NCBI GenBank assembly: GCA_047501485.1
Contig: JAZDRN010000001.1
Location: 868,001-932,000, forward strand
Reading direction: 5' to 3'
Source of the DNA: Ancrocorticia sp047501485
GTDB lineage: Bacteria; Actinomycetota; Actinomycetes; Actinomycetales; Actinomycetaceae
DNA: 64,000 bases
Part shown: positions 19,301-27,069 of the stretch, one piece after another
How positions within the stretch are numbered: the stretch's first letter is position 1
Layout: each line of letters begins with the position of its first letter
Notes under the pieces: model-generated
The model's input: the letters and a program-made list of their open reading frames with translations, nothing else
Databases searched by the model: none
What the model was told of the DNA's origin: nothing
Position numbers and translations under genes: made by a program

Positions 19301-19830
19301 TGCCGGGAACGGAAGATCGGTTCGAATTGGCTGTCATCCTGGATGATAGCAGCGCCGCCGTCGACGAGGAGAAGTCGCAGTCGTGGAGAGAATGGCTCCG
19401 TTTGGCCAATCTTGTTGGTGGCCGTATGGATCGGACAACCATCACAACCACCAGCCTTATTGAAGAAGAACTTCGATCTGGTCTGGCTCCAGCGGTCGAA
19501 GCGGTAGAGGTTCCGGCAGCAGTTGGAGCAACCTTCGTGATCCCTGAATCTTGGGAGCAGACCATGGCAGAAGCCACCAGGGGCGAGAGAGCAGTTCTCG
19601 AATCTCTTCTACGTGAAATTGACTCTGAAGTTCCTGTGCCTGAAATTGGTATGGAGACGACCGACGGTATTCCACTCGGAATTGCATGGCCCGAGTGGAA
19701 AGTAGCGATTGCTTGGGACGGAATTGACGATGATGAGCTAGCTGCACTGGCAGACGGCGGATGGAAGGTGATCGGCGACGATCCAGGACATCTGATTGAA
19801 GAGCTGGCGCCGCATTTGGGAGTGAACTGA
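13381..19830 (+). CDS. Giant DEAD-box helicase with MrfA/DUF1998-type zinc regions and nuclease-like tail (DruE/DrmAB-like)
   Basis: The 2149-residue protein begins at ATG 13381, after GGAG at 7-8 bases. Walker A is TTGTGSGKTES (about residue 108), motif II LVIDEFHSYDGAQGTD (about 232), and the helicase C domain has ATPTLEMGIDIGD (about 1070) and YLQRVGRAGR (about 1100). Cysteine pairs follow at about 517 (CRSCGR), 977-1007, 1400-1425 (CCPACGH, CPRCGN), 1531 (CEFCGK) and 1671-1688 (CSCAETDLLACEKC). The last set sits after DTVPGGTGYLAEL, the signature of the MrfA/DUF1998 zinc region. Near residues 1783-1850, EPQVDLFGTRPDF, AIFIDGRSYH and RNAGYRVLSL resemble a Vsr/DUF559 endonuclease fold. Druantia DruE has this size and order, while DISARM splits similar parts between DrmA and DrmB. 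It likely moves along DNA in the defence complex. The last 300 residues are unrecognised. Confidence 0.85.
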   Translation: MTELLPVDQAEGLTSNLLEFLGTTFSLDPQTNDALVRFLTDEKTGMFRGPYARLRLPFAPAESGWEQALPNRPEGFTPYGHQAAAFKRLSSANGHQPQPTVVTTGTGSGKTESFLLPILDHIVRANHAGESGTKAIILYPMNALANDQARRLTDLLTSVPQYQGITAALYTGEAATTGRTKVTRQGLITNREVIRSKAPDILLTNYKMLDQLLLRHADAEIWSQSAESLAYLVIDEFHSYDGAQGTDVAMLLRRLGMALGVPADEEARGALGKIVPVATSATLGDDGDPSAMLNFFRTVTGAAADIDTVVTETRLSYDKWSGEARPYIDEHGFVPRNLDKTLASAIIEELDRRALKAQASTYSGIATDPDEAVRVVLSHLYVQQEGGEFSADPIDVSNCNDRQLLHLLAAHPLTDLAAQCAQKAVPLSALAKRLFGAQYFDAQSVGVADLFTSIFLSVISHLRAVCKHAAISVDVHVWIRELTRVDRSLDSVEPGFRWSDDGVTEDDGVGSLPAIYCRSCGRSGWGALLEPTGNSLTKQTDKIRGRHAGGDERFRALIFASGEAERLESTENLDSSLESEGVSSGNTLTWLNVRERVLTAQKDRESDDELFIPVLTHTGLDAGKESKQDVCPSCGAKDSIRFLGSAIATQLSVTISGLLATKGMDDAERRALVFTDSVQDAAHRAGFVQARSYALTLRSLMRECLEEGPLALIDLPSAMMEKAGRDATRRYALLPPELADRERFEKYWRYPNRRSIKEERLVGKRLALDVHLEFGLRNRVGRTLEATGAATAEFTIDNRVLLSVAGVTLEELGMQALPGFEISEQDELRWIIGVLQHMRARGAIEHEWWKAYRQENGARWRITGGRKKADGMPGFRPGISAPSFPVSGAKARLGEDLEPVASSQGWYAIWTSKVLRTPRAESAALARILLEQLAKREIVSPLRSTTGHLTYALSPDRIVARAVDPDGLVWEPLSAQCDVCDAVTTMSPNRISQLANGPCLSARCNGTLRPQTIEDNYYRRRYCSRETRRVVAREHTSLLPTATRLKYENDFKEAIPEPDAPNVLVATPTLEMGIDIGDLSSVLLASLPRSVASYLQRVGRAGRLTGNALTVAFVTARGDQLPRFFNPDETINGAVRPPATYLNALEILKRQYLASVGDQLARDASAPHPKSTVDALKSVEPGSYLATLIEEGQKGFSMERFLRSFASSQGLSDLTVSTVAALKSWALDTEKTASGEPLGSTALGLRCQQASSEWNTRIEELGHRLDEIEKALPEIQERASAPAADEESKTAFRTAQAAQRLTKRQIVDLKGEYWISAMESFGLFPNYTLIDDSVSLEVGLSWLDPDTQEYRSDDLSVERASSRALKEFAPGSTFYTQGYAIDIDAVDLGTQGERIHTWACCPACGHVEDLGPGEAESRPDPICPRCGNVGLGDLSQRLRVVDLKSVSAAMRRDEAVIDDRQDDRKTFTYNVVTLADIDTETSDSWFVAGRDFGVRHSREIGMRWINLGPAYSRGVDLELGGGIVTAPLFRVCEFCGKLDEESGMNTAREHRPWCPVRHETKEHAISIALARHLTTEGLLVRVPQSEVIGESSSLPSLAAALLLALREYLGGAPDHLQIVEVADPSGEGQSNPTGLLIYDTVPGGTGYLAELADPNRLFGILAQAYSVLLECSCAETDLLACEKCLLPFASASEVQNVSRVAAIRTLSKILGVREDGTFPGEPWPDITREEPLPANTESYIEQYFRKVLKNRVTEDGGGISENQGARGSVWRVSTPNSATWRMEPQVDLFGTRPDFVLTSANPENPETAIFIDGRSYHFSRTNNRVADDAEKRQSLRNAGYRVLSLTSSDLEESGVSVFTPEWYDDQVTKFLMLQGKTGLSRAEFDLISASPIELVMQMMKSGDSVQALGTLAQWIPFYFFFVGDQTQLGAGESLSIATYSYLKSGVLAPATPAGSQQMASIWRAGTLAVGAAQLPGTEDRFELAVILDDSSAAVDEEKSQSWREWLRLANLVGGRMDRTTITTTSLIEEELRSGLAPAVEAVEVPAAVGATFVIPESWEQTMAEATRGERAVLESLLREIDSEVPVPEIGMETTDGIPLGIAWPEWKVAIAWDGIDDDELAALADGGWKVIGDDPGHLIEELAPHLGVN

Positions 19831-22265
19831 TGGCACAAGTAATAATGGGGCCTGAACTCGATGGCAGAAAGCAGAAGAGACTGGACGGATCAGTTCGCTC
19901 GTCTGCCTACGCGTTTCTGGAGAAGCTCATGCAGTCCGATACAAGCTCAGGGCTGCATATTGAACCGATCCGCGGAGCAGCCGACCCACGGGTGAGAACC
20001 GGCAGAGTCAGCGACTTCTATCGAGCCGTATTGATCAAGCTCGAGGGTTCGGGCACCAAAACCACATATTTGTATCTCGGAACCTATCCTCATGATGACG
20101 CGATCAAGTATGCGCTGACTGCCAGTGTTGTCATTAATCCCATCAGCGGCGTTGCCGAACTTTTGAAGATACAGCCGCCGTCACACTCCTCTAAGGACTT
20201 CTCCGAGATCACCGCCACGGTGCCTTCAGCGCCCGAGCCTGATCCAAGTCACGTCGTCTCAAGTGGGCCGCAGTACCCTGTACTGGGTTCGCGGGGCTTT
20301 GGGGTAGAGGCTCTCACGGGTCTCGGGCTACGGAAGGACTTTGCTGAGAAAGCGATCGCCGCTCGAAGTGAGGATGAACTTCTCGCTCTCGCTGAGGACG
20401 CACCAGCTGCTTGGCAAGGAATTGCAATCGTGGGCCTTGCAGCTGGCCAGACTCTCGAGCAAGTGCGCACAGAGCTTCTGACGCCGGTAGACGACAGCAC
20501 TGAATCGGACGAGAAAACCACTCAGCCGAGTGAAGAGAACGTGGCTGCGTTGTCGTCGTTGAGTGAGAAGACGAGCGGCTCGGACGATGCCGTGATCCAG
20601 GCACTACAACACCCCGCTTCGCAGCTTGAATTCGTCTTTGTCGAGTCAGATGAAGATCTACGAGTGGCGATTGAGGATCAGGACTTCGCTCGCTGGCGGG
20701 TGTTTCTTCACCCAGAGCAGCGGCGTTACGTTTTACGCAACCGAAATGGGGCTTTCAGACTCTCCGGAGGAGCGGGTACTGGGAAGACGGTTGTGTTGGT
20801 TCATAGGGCAAAACATTTGGCTGAAGCGGATCCTCATGCTCGCGTCATTCTGACGACCTACACAAGGACATTGGCGACTGCTCTTGAGGAGAGCCTACAG
20901 ATCTTGGATCCGAACGTGCTGCGTGCTGGTCACCTTGGAGATGCTGGGGTATATGTCGCTGGAATCGACCAGCTTGTTTTCCGAATACTGGCCATGGCAA
21001 AGCCGGATCTTGCAAAACCAGAGTCTCCTGGAGCTCGTGCTGTGACGGCGGTCTTTGGACGCCGGAGTGGTGGGGTCGATCGAATCGTTCCCGACCACAA
21101 GCTCAGAGGTTACTGGCAAGAAGCAATTGAGAGCGTCGAGGAGCTGCCTCTGAGGTTGCGCTCAGTGGACTTTATTCGTGCCGAGTACTCGCTGGTGGTT
21201 CTACCCGCTTGGATCACAGATCAAGCGGGATACATCCGAATCCGACGCACTGGACGAGGAGTGCGCCTCTCACGTAGAGAGCGCATGGCGGTTTGGCAGG
21301 TCATCGCAAAGTATCGTGCACTGACAGCCATCGACAATGTAACGGACTGGGACGAGAAGGCTGCCGTGGCAGCAAGATATCTTGATGAGAGAGTCAGGGA
21401 CGGCGTCGACCGTCCGGCAACGAGCGTGCTTGTGGACGAGGCCCAAGATCTGACTCCAACTCGACTTGTGTTCCTGCGTGCGCTCGCTCCGGCTGGCCGC
21501 AATGATTTGTTCCTCGCTGAGGATTCACACCAGCGCATCTACGGGAATAAGATCGTCCTGTCCAGGTACGGTATTGCGATCCGTGGGCGGTCTCGTCGGC
21601 TCACTCTCAACTATCGCACTACGGCAGAGAACCTCCAATTCGCCTTGCAGATCCTAGAAGGGGAGAACCCACTCGCATCAGTGGATGAGAGATTAGCTAG
21701 CTTGGATTGCGGGGAGTTCGACGACATGGATGGAAGCGCTATCAGTTCGTCTGGCTATCGATCCGCGCGGTCAGGACCTGAACCGATCCTTGAAGTGTGT
21801 GAATCGCTCACCGATGAACTTGATAAAGCGGCCGAGTGGATAACGAACTGGATTGGTGATGGAGTTGAACCAAGTTCGATTGGTCTTCTCTGCTACTCGA
21901 TCAAGAGCGCTGAAACGCTTACTCGCGGATTGATGGAGCGTGAAATCAAAGCGCGATACATCGATCAAGAGACGCGGGAACGAGGAAGGTCAAAGGGACG
22001 AGTTCCTAGCAAGGGAGTCGATTCGATGGTTAGCGAACAGAACTCAGAGCCTGTATTCGTGATGACCATGCATCGAGCAAAAGGCATGGAATTTTCGCGA
22101 GTGGTTCTCTTCGATGTGCACCGTGATCTTGAGCGGACGACACGTGGGCTACTGAATCGGATTCCGGAGGAAGAACACACGGAGTTCCTTCAGCGTAATC
22201 GTTCACTGGAGTACGTGGCAGCGACGCGCGCTCGCGATCAATTGGTGGTGATTCGGAGCCGGTAG
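19830..22265 (+). CDS. UvrD/Rep-type superfamily 1 helicase with ParE/RelE-like N-terminus
   Basis: The 811-residue protein overlaps the preceding stop by one base (TGATG), with GGGAG 8 bases upstream. Helicase motifs in order are Walker A LSGGAGTGKTVVLVHRA (about 313), motif II SVLVDEAQDLTPT (about 535), motif IV/III region RLTLNYRTT (about 594), VMTMHRAKGMEFSRV (about 748) and EYVAATRARDQLVVI (about 794). Residues 30-90 (HIEPIRGAADPRVRTGRVSDFYRAVL and then YLGTYPHDDAIKYA) follow the layout of ParE/RelE-fold proteins. Such N-terminal fusions are known in some UvrD-like proteins. A middle segment near 150-220 is unassigned. As the last gene of the operon it probably unwinds or clears DNA for the other components. 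Confidence 0.85.
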   Translation: MAQVIMGPELDGRKQKRLDGSVRSSAYAFLEKLMQSDTSSGLHIEPIRGAADPRVRTGRVSDFYRAVLIKLEGSGTKTTYLYLGTYPHDDAIKYALTASVVINPISGVAELLKIQPPSHSSKDFSEITATVPSAPEPDPSHVVSSGPQYPVLGSRGFGVEALTGLGLRKDFAEKAIAARSEDELLALAEDAPAAWQGIAIVGLAAGQTLEQVRTELLTPVDDSTESDEKTTQPSEENVAALSSLSEKTSGSDDAVIQALQHPASQLEFVFVESDEDLRVAIEDQDFARWRVFLHPEQRRYVLRNRNGAFRLSGGAGTGKTVVLVHRAKHLAEADPHARVILTTYTRTLATALEESLQILDPNVLRAGHLGDAGVYVAGIDQLVFRILAMAKPDLAKPESPGARAVTAVFGRRSGGVDRIVPDHKLRGYWQEAIESVEELPLRLRSVDFIRAEYSLVVLPAWITDQAGYIRIRRTGRGVRLSRRERMAVWQVIAKYRALTAIDNVTDWDEKAAVAARYLDERVRDGVDRPATSVLVDEAQDLTPTRLVFLRALAPAGRNDLFLAEDSHQRIYGNKIVLSRYGIAIRGRSRRLTLNYRTTAENLQFALQILEGENPLASVDERLASLDCGEFDDMDGSAISSSGYRSARSGPEPILEVCESLTDELDKAAEWITNWIGDGVEPSSIGLLCYSIKSAETLTRGLMEREIKARYIDQETRERGRSKGRVPSKGVDSMVSEQNSEPVFVMTMHRAKGMEFSRVVLFDVHRDLERTTRGLLNRIPEEEHTEFLQRNRSLEYVAATRARDQLVVIRSR

Positions 22266-22383
22266 GACGGTTGAATGATTCGGCAATCGAATAATTGCAA
22301 TGGCGAGTATGTAGGTATTTCGTTGCGTTTCTTTCGATGCTTAAAGTCAGTCTTGCATATGTCGTGATTTACAAGGAACACAT

Positions 22384-22555
22384 GTGGGAAATGAAGTAGT
22401 AATGGTCGACCAGCTTATTAAAGAGGCCCAGCGCAATCGAGTCACTCTGTTTCAAGACAGTTGAAGGTGCCAAGATCGAATGTGGCTGTAAGTTTTTGGC
22501 AAAACTGAAGGAGAAGGAAGGTCAAGAAACTACTTGTGCTGTTGCTACCGACTAG
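22384..22555 (+). pseudogene. Possible broken small gene between helicase operon and nuclease candidate
   Basis: AAGGA stands 6 bases before GTG 22384, which opens a 26-residue frame (MVDQLIKEAQRNRVTLF near its end) closing at 22464. The shifted frame continues without stop as FKTVEGAKIECGCKFLAKL and ends at TAG 22553-22555. Joined, they would give about 55 residues with three cysteines. One frameshift would explain the pattern, but no family is recognised. The rest of 22266-22579 is A+T-rich and otherwise empty. Confidence 0.3.
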
Positions 22556-22579
22556 GTGATTTGATGTCCTTGGGGGCTA

Positions 22580-24049
22580 ATGATGCCAATTGAGTTGTAT
22601 TTTTCCCAGTGTTTTAGAGTGTCTTCAGGAGTACTTGAAGAATATGGGGCATTCGACATCAGTCTCGCCTCAGATCTTCCGTTGTTTATCGATCCTTTCC
22701 TTCTCTTCGACAGTGACAAGCCCGAGTACCAAATACTCCATGGCCAGATTATAAAGTATTTGAAGTTCTTAAGGGATCGATCGGGTCGTCCGCTAACCTC
22801 GGGCGACGTCAGAGCTTGGTACAAGTTCGGTGAAGTGAAGCAAAATTGGCTTGGGTTCACGGTACTCGGGAACTCTGGAAGTGGGCTGGGTCCTAAGTTC
22901 GCTCGGGCACTTCATTCGTCTCTAGGGTCGGTCTTGGCAAATTTTGGCTCCGAAACTGTCACCGAGGGGAGCCATCTAGAGAAGCTCACTCTTATCGGGA
23001 AGGGGATAGGACGAGACAATATCAGCGACTTTACAACGAACCTGATAAAAGGGTTCTTGCTAGAATACACGCAGAAGTTTGCATTGACCTATCTAACACC
23101 TGAGCAACGAGGTAGGTTTCAGGTTGAGCGGGCTGAGTTTAGCTACCAGTTTGAACGCTGGATGCCTCGTTCATATGTGTTACCAAGGTTTGGAGAAGAC
23201 TTTGTTTTGTTGACTCCCGAAGATATTTTAACGCGAGATGACACTTGGATAAATAGGTCCGACCTATATAAACAGATTGACCGATTGCCGGAAGCGATTC
23301 CAGATGACCAGCTTCGTGCTGAGATCAACAACTACTTTTCTTCCAAGCTAAGTGGTGAGCCAACCAAGGAAGAGTTGGAAGCAGCCTCATCTGCGGTTCT
23401 TCAAAGGTACCCTGAGCTCATCGATTATTACATCAAGGAAAAGGAAGACGACGGTGCTCGAGCGACCGCCCGTTCGGCTGAACGCCGTGCGGATACCCGC
23501 ACATTTCTAGTCGATGCGGTAAAGCGGGTTGTTTCGGATCTTTCCTCACGAACAACGTTCTATTCGGCCCCTGTATCCAGTTATGATGAGGCTCTGGAGC
23601 GCGTCCGACTGTTCAAACATTACGTGGAAGATCAGGATGGTTATCGGCTTTTGAATAGGCCTGATGGCAAAAGAGGCTTCTCCAATGAGAAAGATGTTCA
23701 GTTGTTTTTCGGTTTGGCTTTCGCAGGAAGTCAATACGATGTCAACCGCGAAGCGAACAATGGGCGCGGACCGGTTGATTTTAAGATCAGTAACGGTGCA
23801 TACGACAAAACCCTTATTGAAGTGAAACTTGCCAGTAACCCTCAACTGAAACGAAATCTTGTCAATCAGGTTGAAGTGTACCAGCGAGCAAATGCAACAC
23901 GCTCAACAGTTAAGATGATCGTCTGCTATACAGCGGCTGAGGTCACCAAGGTGGAAGCAATCCTCATCGAACTAAGACTTCGAAACGACCCATCGATTGT
24001 CGTGATTGATGCGCGATCAGATAATAAGCCATCTGGGTCGAAGGCGTGA
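22580..24049 (+). CDS. Uncharacterised protein with C-terminal PD-(D/E)XK nuclease-like domain
   Basis: The 489-residue protein is not recognised as a whole. Near its end, QLFFGLAFAGSQYDVNREANNGRGPVDFKISN (D near residue 398) and TLIEVKLASN (E-x-K near 413-415), followed by the helix NLVNQVEVYQRA, have the D-(15)-ExK spacing and helix of restriction-like nuclease folds. The first 350 residues begin with an FSQCFRVSSGVLEEYGAFDIS segment and are rich in charged helices. Two ATGs are adjacent (22580 and 22583) after TTGGGGGCTA. The gene has the low G+C of the island and is followed 74 bases later by the nucleotidase gene. The two may be a separate two-gene defence unit. Nuclease activity is inference from three motifs. 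Confidence 0.7.
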   Translation: MMPIELYFSQCFRVSSGVLEEYGAFDISLASDLPLFIDPFLLFDSDKPEYQILHGQIIKYLKFLRDRSGRPLTSGDVRAWYKFGEVKQNWLGFTVLGNSGSGLGPKFARALHSSLGSVLANFGSETVTEGSHLEKLTLIGKGIGRDNISDFTTNLIKGFLLEYTQKFALTYLTPEQRGRFQVERAEFSYQFERWMPRSYVLPRFGEDFVLLTPEDILTRDDTWINRSDLYKQIDRLPEAIPDDQLRAEINNYFSSKLSGEPTKEELEAASSAVLQRYPELIDYYIKEKEDDGARATARSAERRADTRTFLVDAVKRVVSDLSSRTTFYSAPVSSYDEALERVRLFKHYVEDQDGYRLLNRPDGKRGFSNEKDVQLFFGLAFAGSQYDVNREANNGRGPVDFKISNGAYDKTLIEVKLASNPQLKRNLVNQVEVYQRANATRSTVKMIVCYTAAEVTKVEAILIELRLRNDPSIVVIDARSDNKPSGSKA

Positions 24050-24122
24050 CGGTGTCTGATTGTTTGGTGTTTCACGACTATTCTAGGAGCGGCAATGAAT
24101 GCTAACCGCAAGGAGATAGACC

Positions 24123-25088
24123 GTGCCTTACGAGTTGAATGATCTGCTGGTTGTGGGCGTAGCTTCCAGCGCGCTGTTTGACCTTTCGGAGTCGGATAAG
24201 TTCTTCAGGGAGAAGGGCGAGGATGCTTACCGTGAGTACCAGGACGTGCACATGGATGACACCCTCAATCCGGGAGTTGCATATCCGTTTATAAAGCGAT
24301 TGCTGGGCTTGAATGATCTTGCGGACCCAGGTAGAAGGCTGGTCGAAGTAATCGTCATGTCGCGGAACGATCCAGATACTGGTCTTCGTGTGATGAAATC
24401 GGTCAAATCACATGGGCTGGACATCACGAGAGCTATCTTCATGCAAGGACGATCTCCTTATCACTTTATGAATGCCCTGTCTATGTCGCTTTTTCTTTCT
24501 AGTAATGCCGATGATGTAAAGGACGCCATCAGGCAGGGATTCGCCGCAGGTCAAGTCGTCGGAGAACCAGCTGCTACCCCCGAGAGTACAGATCTCAGGA
24601 TCGCGTTTGATTTCGACGGCGTTATTGCCGGCGATGAGTCTGAGCAAATCATGCAACAAAGCAGTCTTGAAGCTTTCCATGAGCACGAAGCTGCACACGC
24701 TTCGGTGCCAATGGCGGAGGGGCCTCTCTCTTCTTTTCTTCGGGGCATAAACCGAGTTCAGGATGTTGAAGATAGCCTCGTCCGTGAGGCTAAACAAGCT
24801 GGCGAGATATACAACCGTCGTCTTCATGTTGCCATTGTCACGGCTCGTAATGCCCCTTCTCATGAACGAGCTATTAAACATCTTCGTGCTGTGGGACTTC
24901 GTGTGAACGACGCTTTTTTCCTTGGAGGTATTGAAAAAGCTCGGGTATTGGAAGTCCTCAGGCCGCATATCTTCTTTGATGATCAACGTGGAAATCTAGA
25001 AGGGGCGCAGAAAGTTGTGCCCAGTGTCCACGTACCCTTTGGCATCACTAACTTCCCCTCAGAGGCTGTCTCGACGGACGAAACATAA
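24123..25088 (+). CDS. 5'-nucleotidase family protein (HAD fold)
   Basis: The 321-residue protein fits the bacterial 5'-nucleotidase family PF06189 in length and in blocks such as LLVVGVASSALFDLSESD and YREYQDVH near the N-terminus. HAD motifs are visible: DFDGVIAGDESE (about 163, nucleophile Asp pair), IVTARNAP (motif II Thr), GGIEKARVL (motif III Lys) and PHIFFDDQ (acidic motif IV). It would dephosphorylate nucleoside monophosphates. GTG 24123 has an excellent AAGGAG site 7 bases before it. The position at the right edge of a defence island invites a nucleotide-depletion role, but an ordinary salvage role fits too. There is no second defence gene after it. Confidence 0.85.
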   Translation: MPYELNDLLVVGVASSALFDLSESDKFFREKGEDAYREYQDVHMDDTLNPGVAYPFIKRLLGLNDLADPGRRLVEVIVMSRNDPDTGLRVMKSVKSHGLDITRAIFMQGRSPYHFMNALSMSLFLSSNADDVKDAIRQGFAAGQVVGEPAATPESTDLRIAFDFDGVIAGDESEQIMQQSSLEAFHEHEAAHASVPMAEGPLSSFLRGINRVQDVEDSLVREAKQAGEIYNRRLHVAIVTARNAPSHERAIKHLRAVGLRVNDAFFLGGIEKARVLEVLRPHIFFDDQRGNLEGAQKVVPSVHVPFGITNFPSEAVSTDET

Positions 25089-25271
25089 AAAATGATTTCA
25101 TGACGTTGCTTGATTTCACCAACTCAATTGAAAATGAGGCTCAGGATCCATCAAAACCTCGTTGCCAGACTTAAAAGGATGAGCTCTCTCTACTTTGCGG
25201 ATGGGTGGAGACGTTAGGCCTCTCCTAGAGACGGTTGCGGAGCTGTGCCAAAGCAAGACGGTGGATGATGC
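25089..25271. other. Right boundary region of the defence island
   Basis: A 24-codon frame (ATG 25100, MTLLDFTNSIENEAQ) is present but has no ribosome site. Base composition changes here from the A+T-richer island to G+C-rich core genes on the opposite strand. No direct repeat matching the left side and no tRNA gene were found by eye, so the insertion mechanism is not shown. Confidence 0.35.
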
Positions 25272-27062
25272 TCACCTGCTTACGTGAGAGAACTGAGCAA
25301 CCCCAGACCGCAGCAGCTCCGGAAGTGCAGTCTCAATTTCAGCCTGCACTGCCTTCTCTTCCTGCTCCAGCAGCATCGCAATCGTGGGGATGACCTGTGC
25401 CGGTGCCAGCTCGCCGTCCGACACCCCGATCAACGCAGCCACCGCCGAAGTCACCGAGCGCTCGCGCCCGCCCGCGCGGCCTTGAGTAATATGGATCAAC
25501 TCTGGGTCGGCCGAACCAGGCACGAAGTATCGGACCTCGCGCACGTCCGGCGCGCGCACCAGCGGCACGTCCACCCAGCCATCGGGCAACGAAAGGTTGT
25601 CGAGCGCCGTCCGCACAGCAAGGGAATCCACGGGTTTGCCTTCGGGGAGATACTCGCAGACGAGACTCAGGTGGGCGGTGCCTGGCCGGCTAAGGTGCTG
25701 CCGGGCAGAACGTGTTGCGGAGCCAGAACCGGTGGAAGGCTCCTCCAGGTCGGTCGCACCTGGTCCAGATGCCGAAAGAGAAGCATCGTCGCTGCCGCCG
25801 CCTTTTGTGATAGCCGGACCTCCAATACTCTGAGCAGTTGAATCGTGGACGCGATCGGTCCGCATCACACCTACCCGCATCGCCAACGAACCCAAACCCA
25901 CGAACTTCGTGCCAGCGCTCTCGAAGTCCTCGATCCACTTTCGGTACTCGGCGTGCCACTCGTCGGGCACTACTCGTGCTCCCAAACCGTCGCGGATCCA
26001 CCACTCGGCGTACTGCGCAACATCCAGAAGATCGCGCTGAACCAGCCAAGCGTCGACGCTCCAGCCTTCAGCCATAGCCCCCTCCGCCGCCTGCTCGATC
26101 CACCGCTTCGGGCGGACATTCCATTCGAACTCGTTGCCCCTGACTTCCCAGTTCGCCAGCATCTGCAGCGTTCCGCCAGGAGCCAGATGCGTGACCGCCT
26201 CCCGGACGATCAGTGGAATCAGCTGATCTCGCTCCATGCCACCGTCGCGGTATTCGAGCGTCCCGTTGCCACGCGCCGCCTGTGGGGTGATGACGAACGG
26301 CGGATTGGAGGTGATGAGGTCGAAACGCTCGCCCGTGACCGGTTCAAAGAAACTGCCCTGACGCACATCGATATCCGCCTCATTCAGCAGCGCGTTGAAG
26401 CGTGTGAAGTTGCAGGCGCGCTCCGAAATGTCTGAGGCCACCACGCGCTTCGCATGGCTTGTCAGCTGGAGCGCCAAGACTCCGCAGCCGCATCCGAGAT
26501 CGAGTGCCGAATCAACCGGATCCCGTAGCGTCAAGCGGGCCAGATTGTTCGACGCCGACGCAATCCCCAGCACGTAGTCCTCGCGAGGAGCCTCGCCGGT
26601 CTGAGCCTGCGACAGATCCGAGGCAACCCACCAATGGAGCGCGCCGCCGGGGCCCTCCGCAAGATCGCCCCGACACTCCGAAAATTCGCCTTGATACGGC
26701 CGCAGATCAACCCTGGCCGTGAACTTCGACGATCCCGGGGCAACCTGCTCAACCAGCCCCAACTTTTTCGCACTGGCGACGGTGAGCGACGGCAACGCAC
26801 TTTCAATAGCCGCACCCTCCACAGGCTCCGCGAGCATGAACAGGCGTGTCAACACCGCTGCGGAACAACCGTCGGATTCCAGCTCCATCGCTGCGGGTAC
26901 GAACTGATCACGGCGCATAGCCGCGAGTGCCATGGGAGAAAGAAGCTCCGCCACACCCGATGCCGTCCATCCAGCTGCCGTGAGATCGTTCCGGAGGCGC
27001 GAGATCAGAGCGGCGTCGAGCAGGAGCGTGGGGGAGGCATTGGTGGGCTCGGGAGATGTCAT
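25272..27062 (-). CDS. Class I SAM methyltransferase, HemK/PrmC-like with actinobacterial flanking domains (DUF7059 type)
   Basis: The 596-residue protein has motif I SALDLGCGCGVLALQL (about residue 187), SDISERACNFTRFNALLN, and the N5-glutamine methyltransferase signature DLITSNPPFVITPQ (about 252), followed by YRDGGMERDQLIPLIV. About 170 N-terminal residues carry a separate domain (TAAGWTASGVAELLS, ESDGCSAAVLTRLFML). The C-terminal 180 residues after a Gly/Ser-rich linker (GGGSDDASLSASGPG) are unassigned. This layout is typical of actinobacterial proteins annotated as methyltransferases with DUF7059. Substrate is likely a protein glutamine or RNA but is not shown. ATG 27062 lies 6 bases after a TAGAAT box on the minus strand, so the mRNA may be leaderless. 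Confidence 0.85.
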   Translation of the reverse strand: MTSPEPTNASPTLLLDAALISRLRNDLTAAGWTASGVAELLSPMALAAMRRDQFVPAAMELESDGCSAAVLTRLFMLAEPVEGAAIESALPSLTVASAKKLGLVEQVAPGSSKFTARVDLRPYQGEFSECRGDLAEGPGGALHWWVASDLSQAQTGEAPREDYVLGIASASNNLARLTLRDPVDSALDLGCGCGVLALQLTSHAKRVVASDISERACNFTRFNALLNEADIDVRQGSFFEPVTGERFDLITSNPPFVITPQAARGNGTLEYRDGGMERDQLIPLIVREAVTHLAPGGTLQMLANWEVRGNEFEWNVRPKRWIEQAAEGAMAEGWSVDAWLVQRDLLDVAQYAEWWIRDGLGARVVPDEWHAEYRKWIEDFESAGTKFVGLGSLAMRVGVMRTDRVHDSTAQSIGGPAITKGGGSDDASLSASGPGATDLEEPSTGSGSATRSARQHLSRPGTAHLSLVCEYLPEGKPVDSLAVRTALDNLSLPDGWVDVPLVRAPDVREVRYFVPGSADPELIHITQGRAGGRERSVTSAVAALIGVSDGELAPAQVIPTIAMLLEQEEKAVQAEIETALPELLRSGVAQFSHVSR

Positions 27063-27069
27063 TGTTAGA

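Noticed and set aside
3203..22265. Assignment as BREX or type I restriction-modification
   Set aside because: No PglZ phosphatase, BrxC ATPase, HsdR or HsdS was found. The methyltransferase carries its own variable region instead of a separate S subunit.
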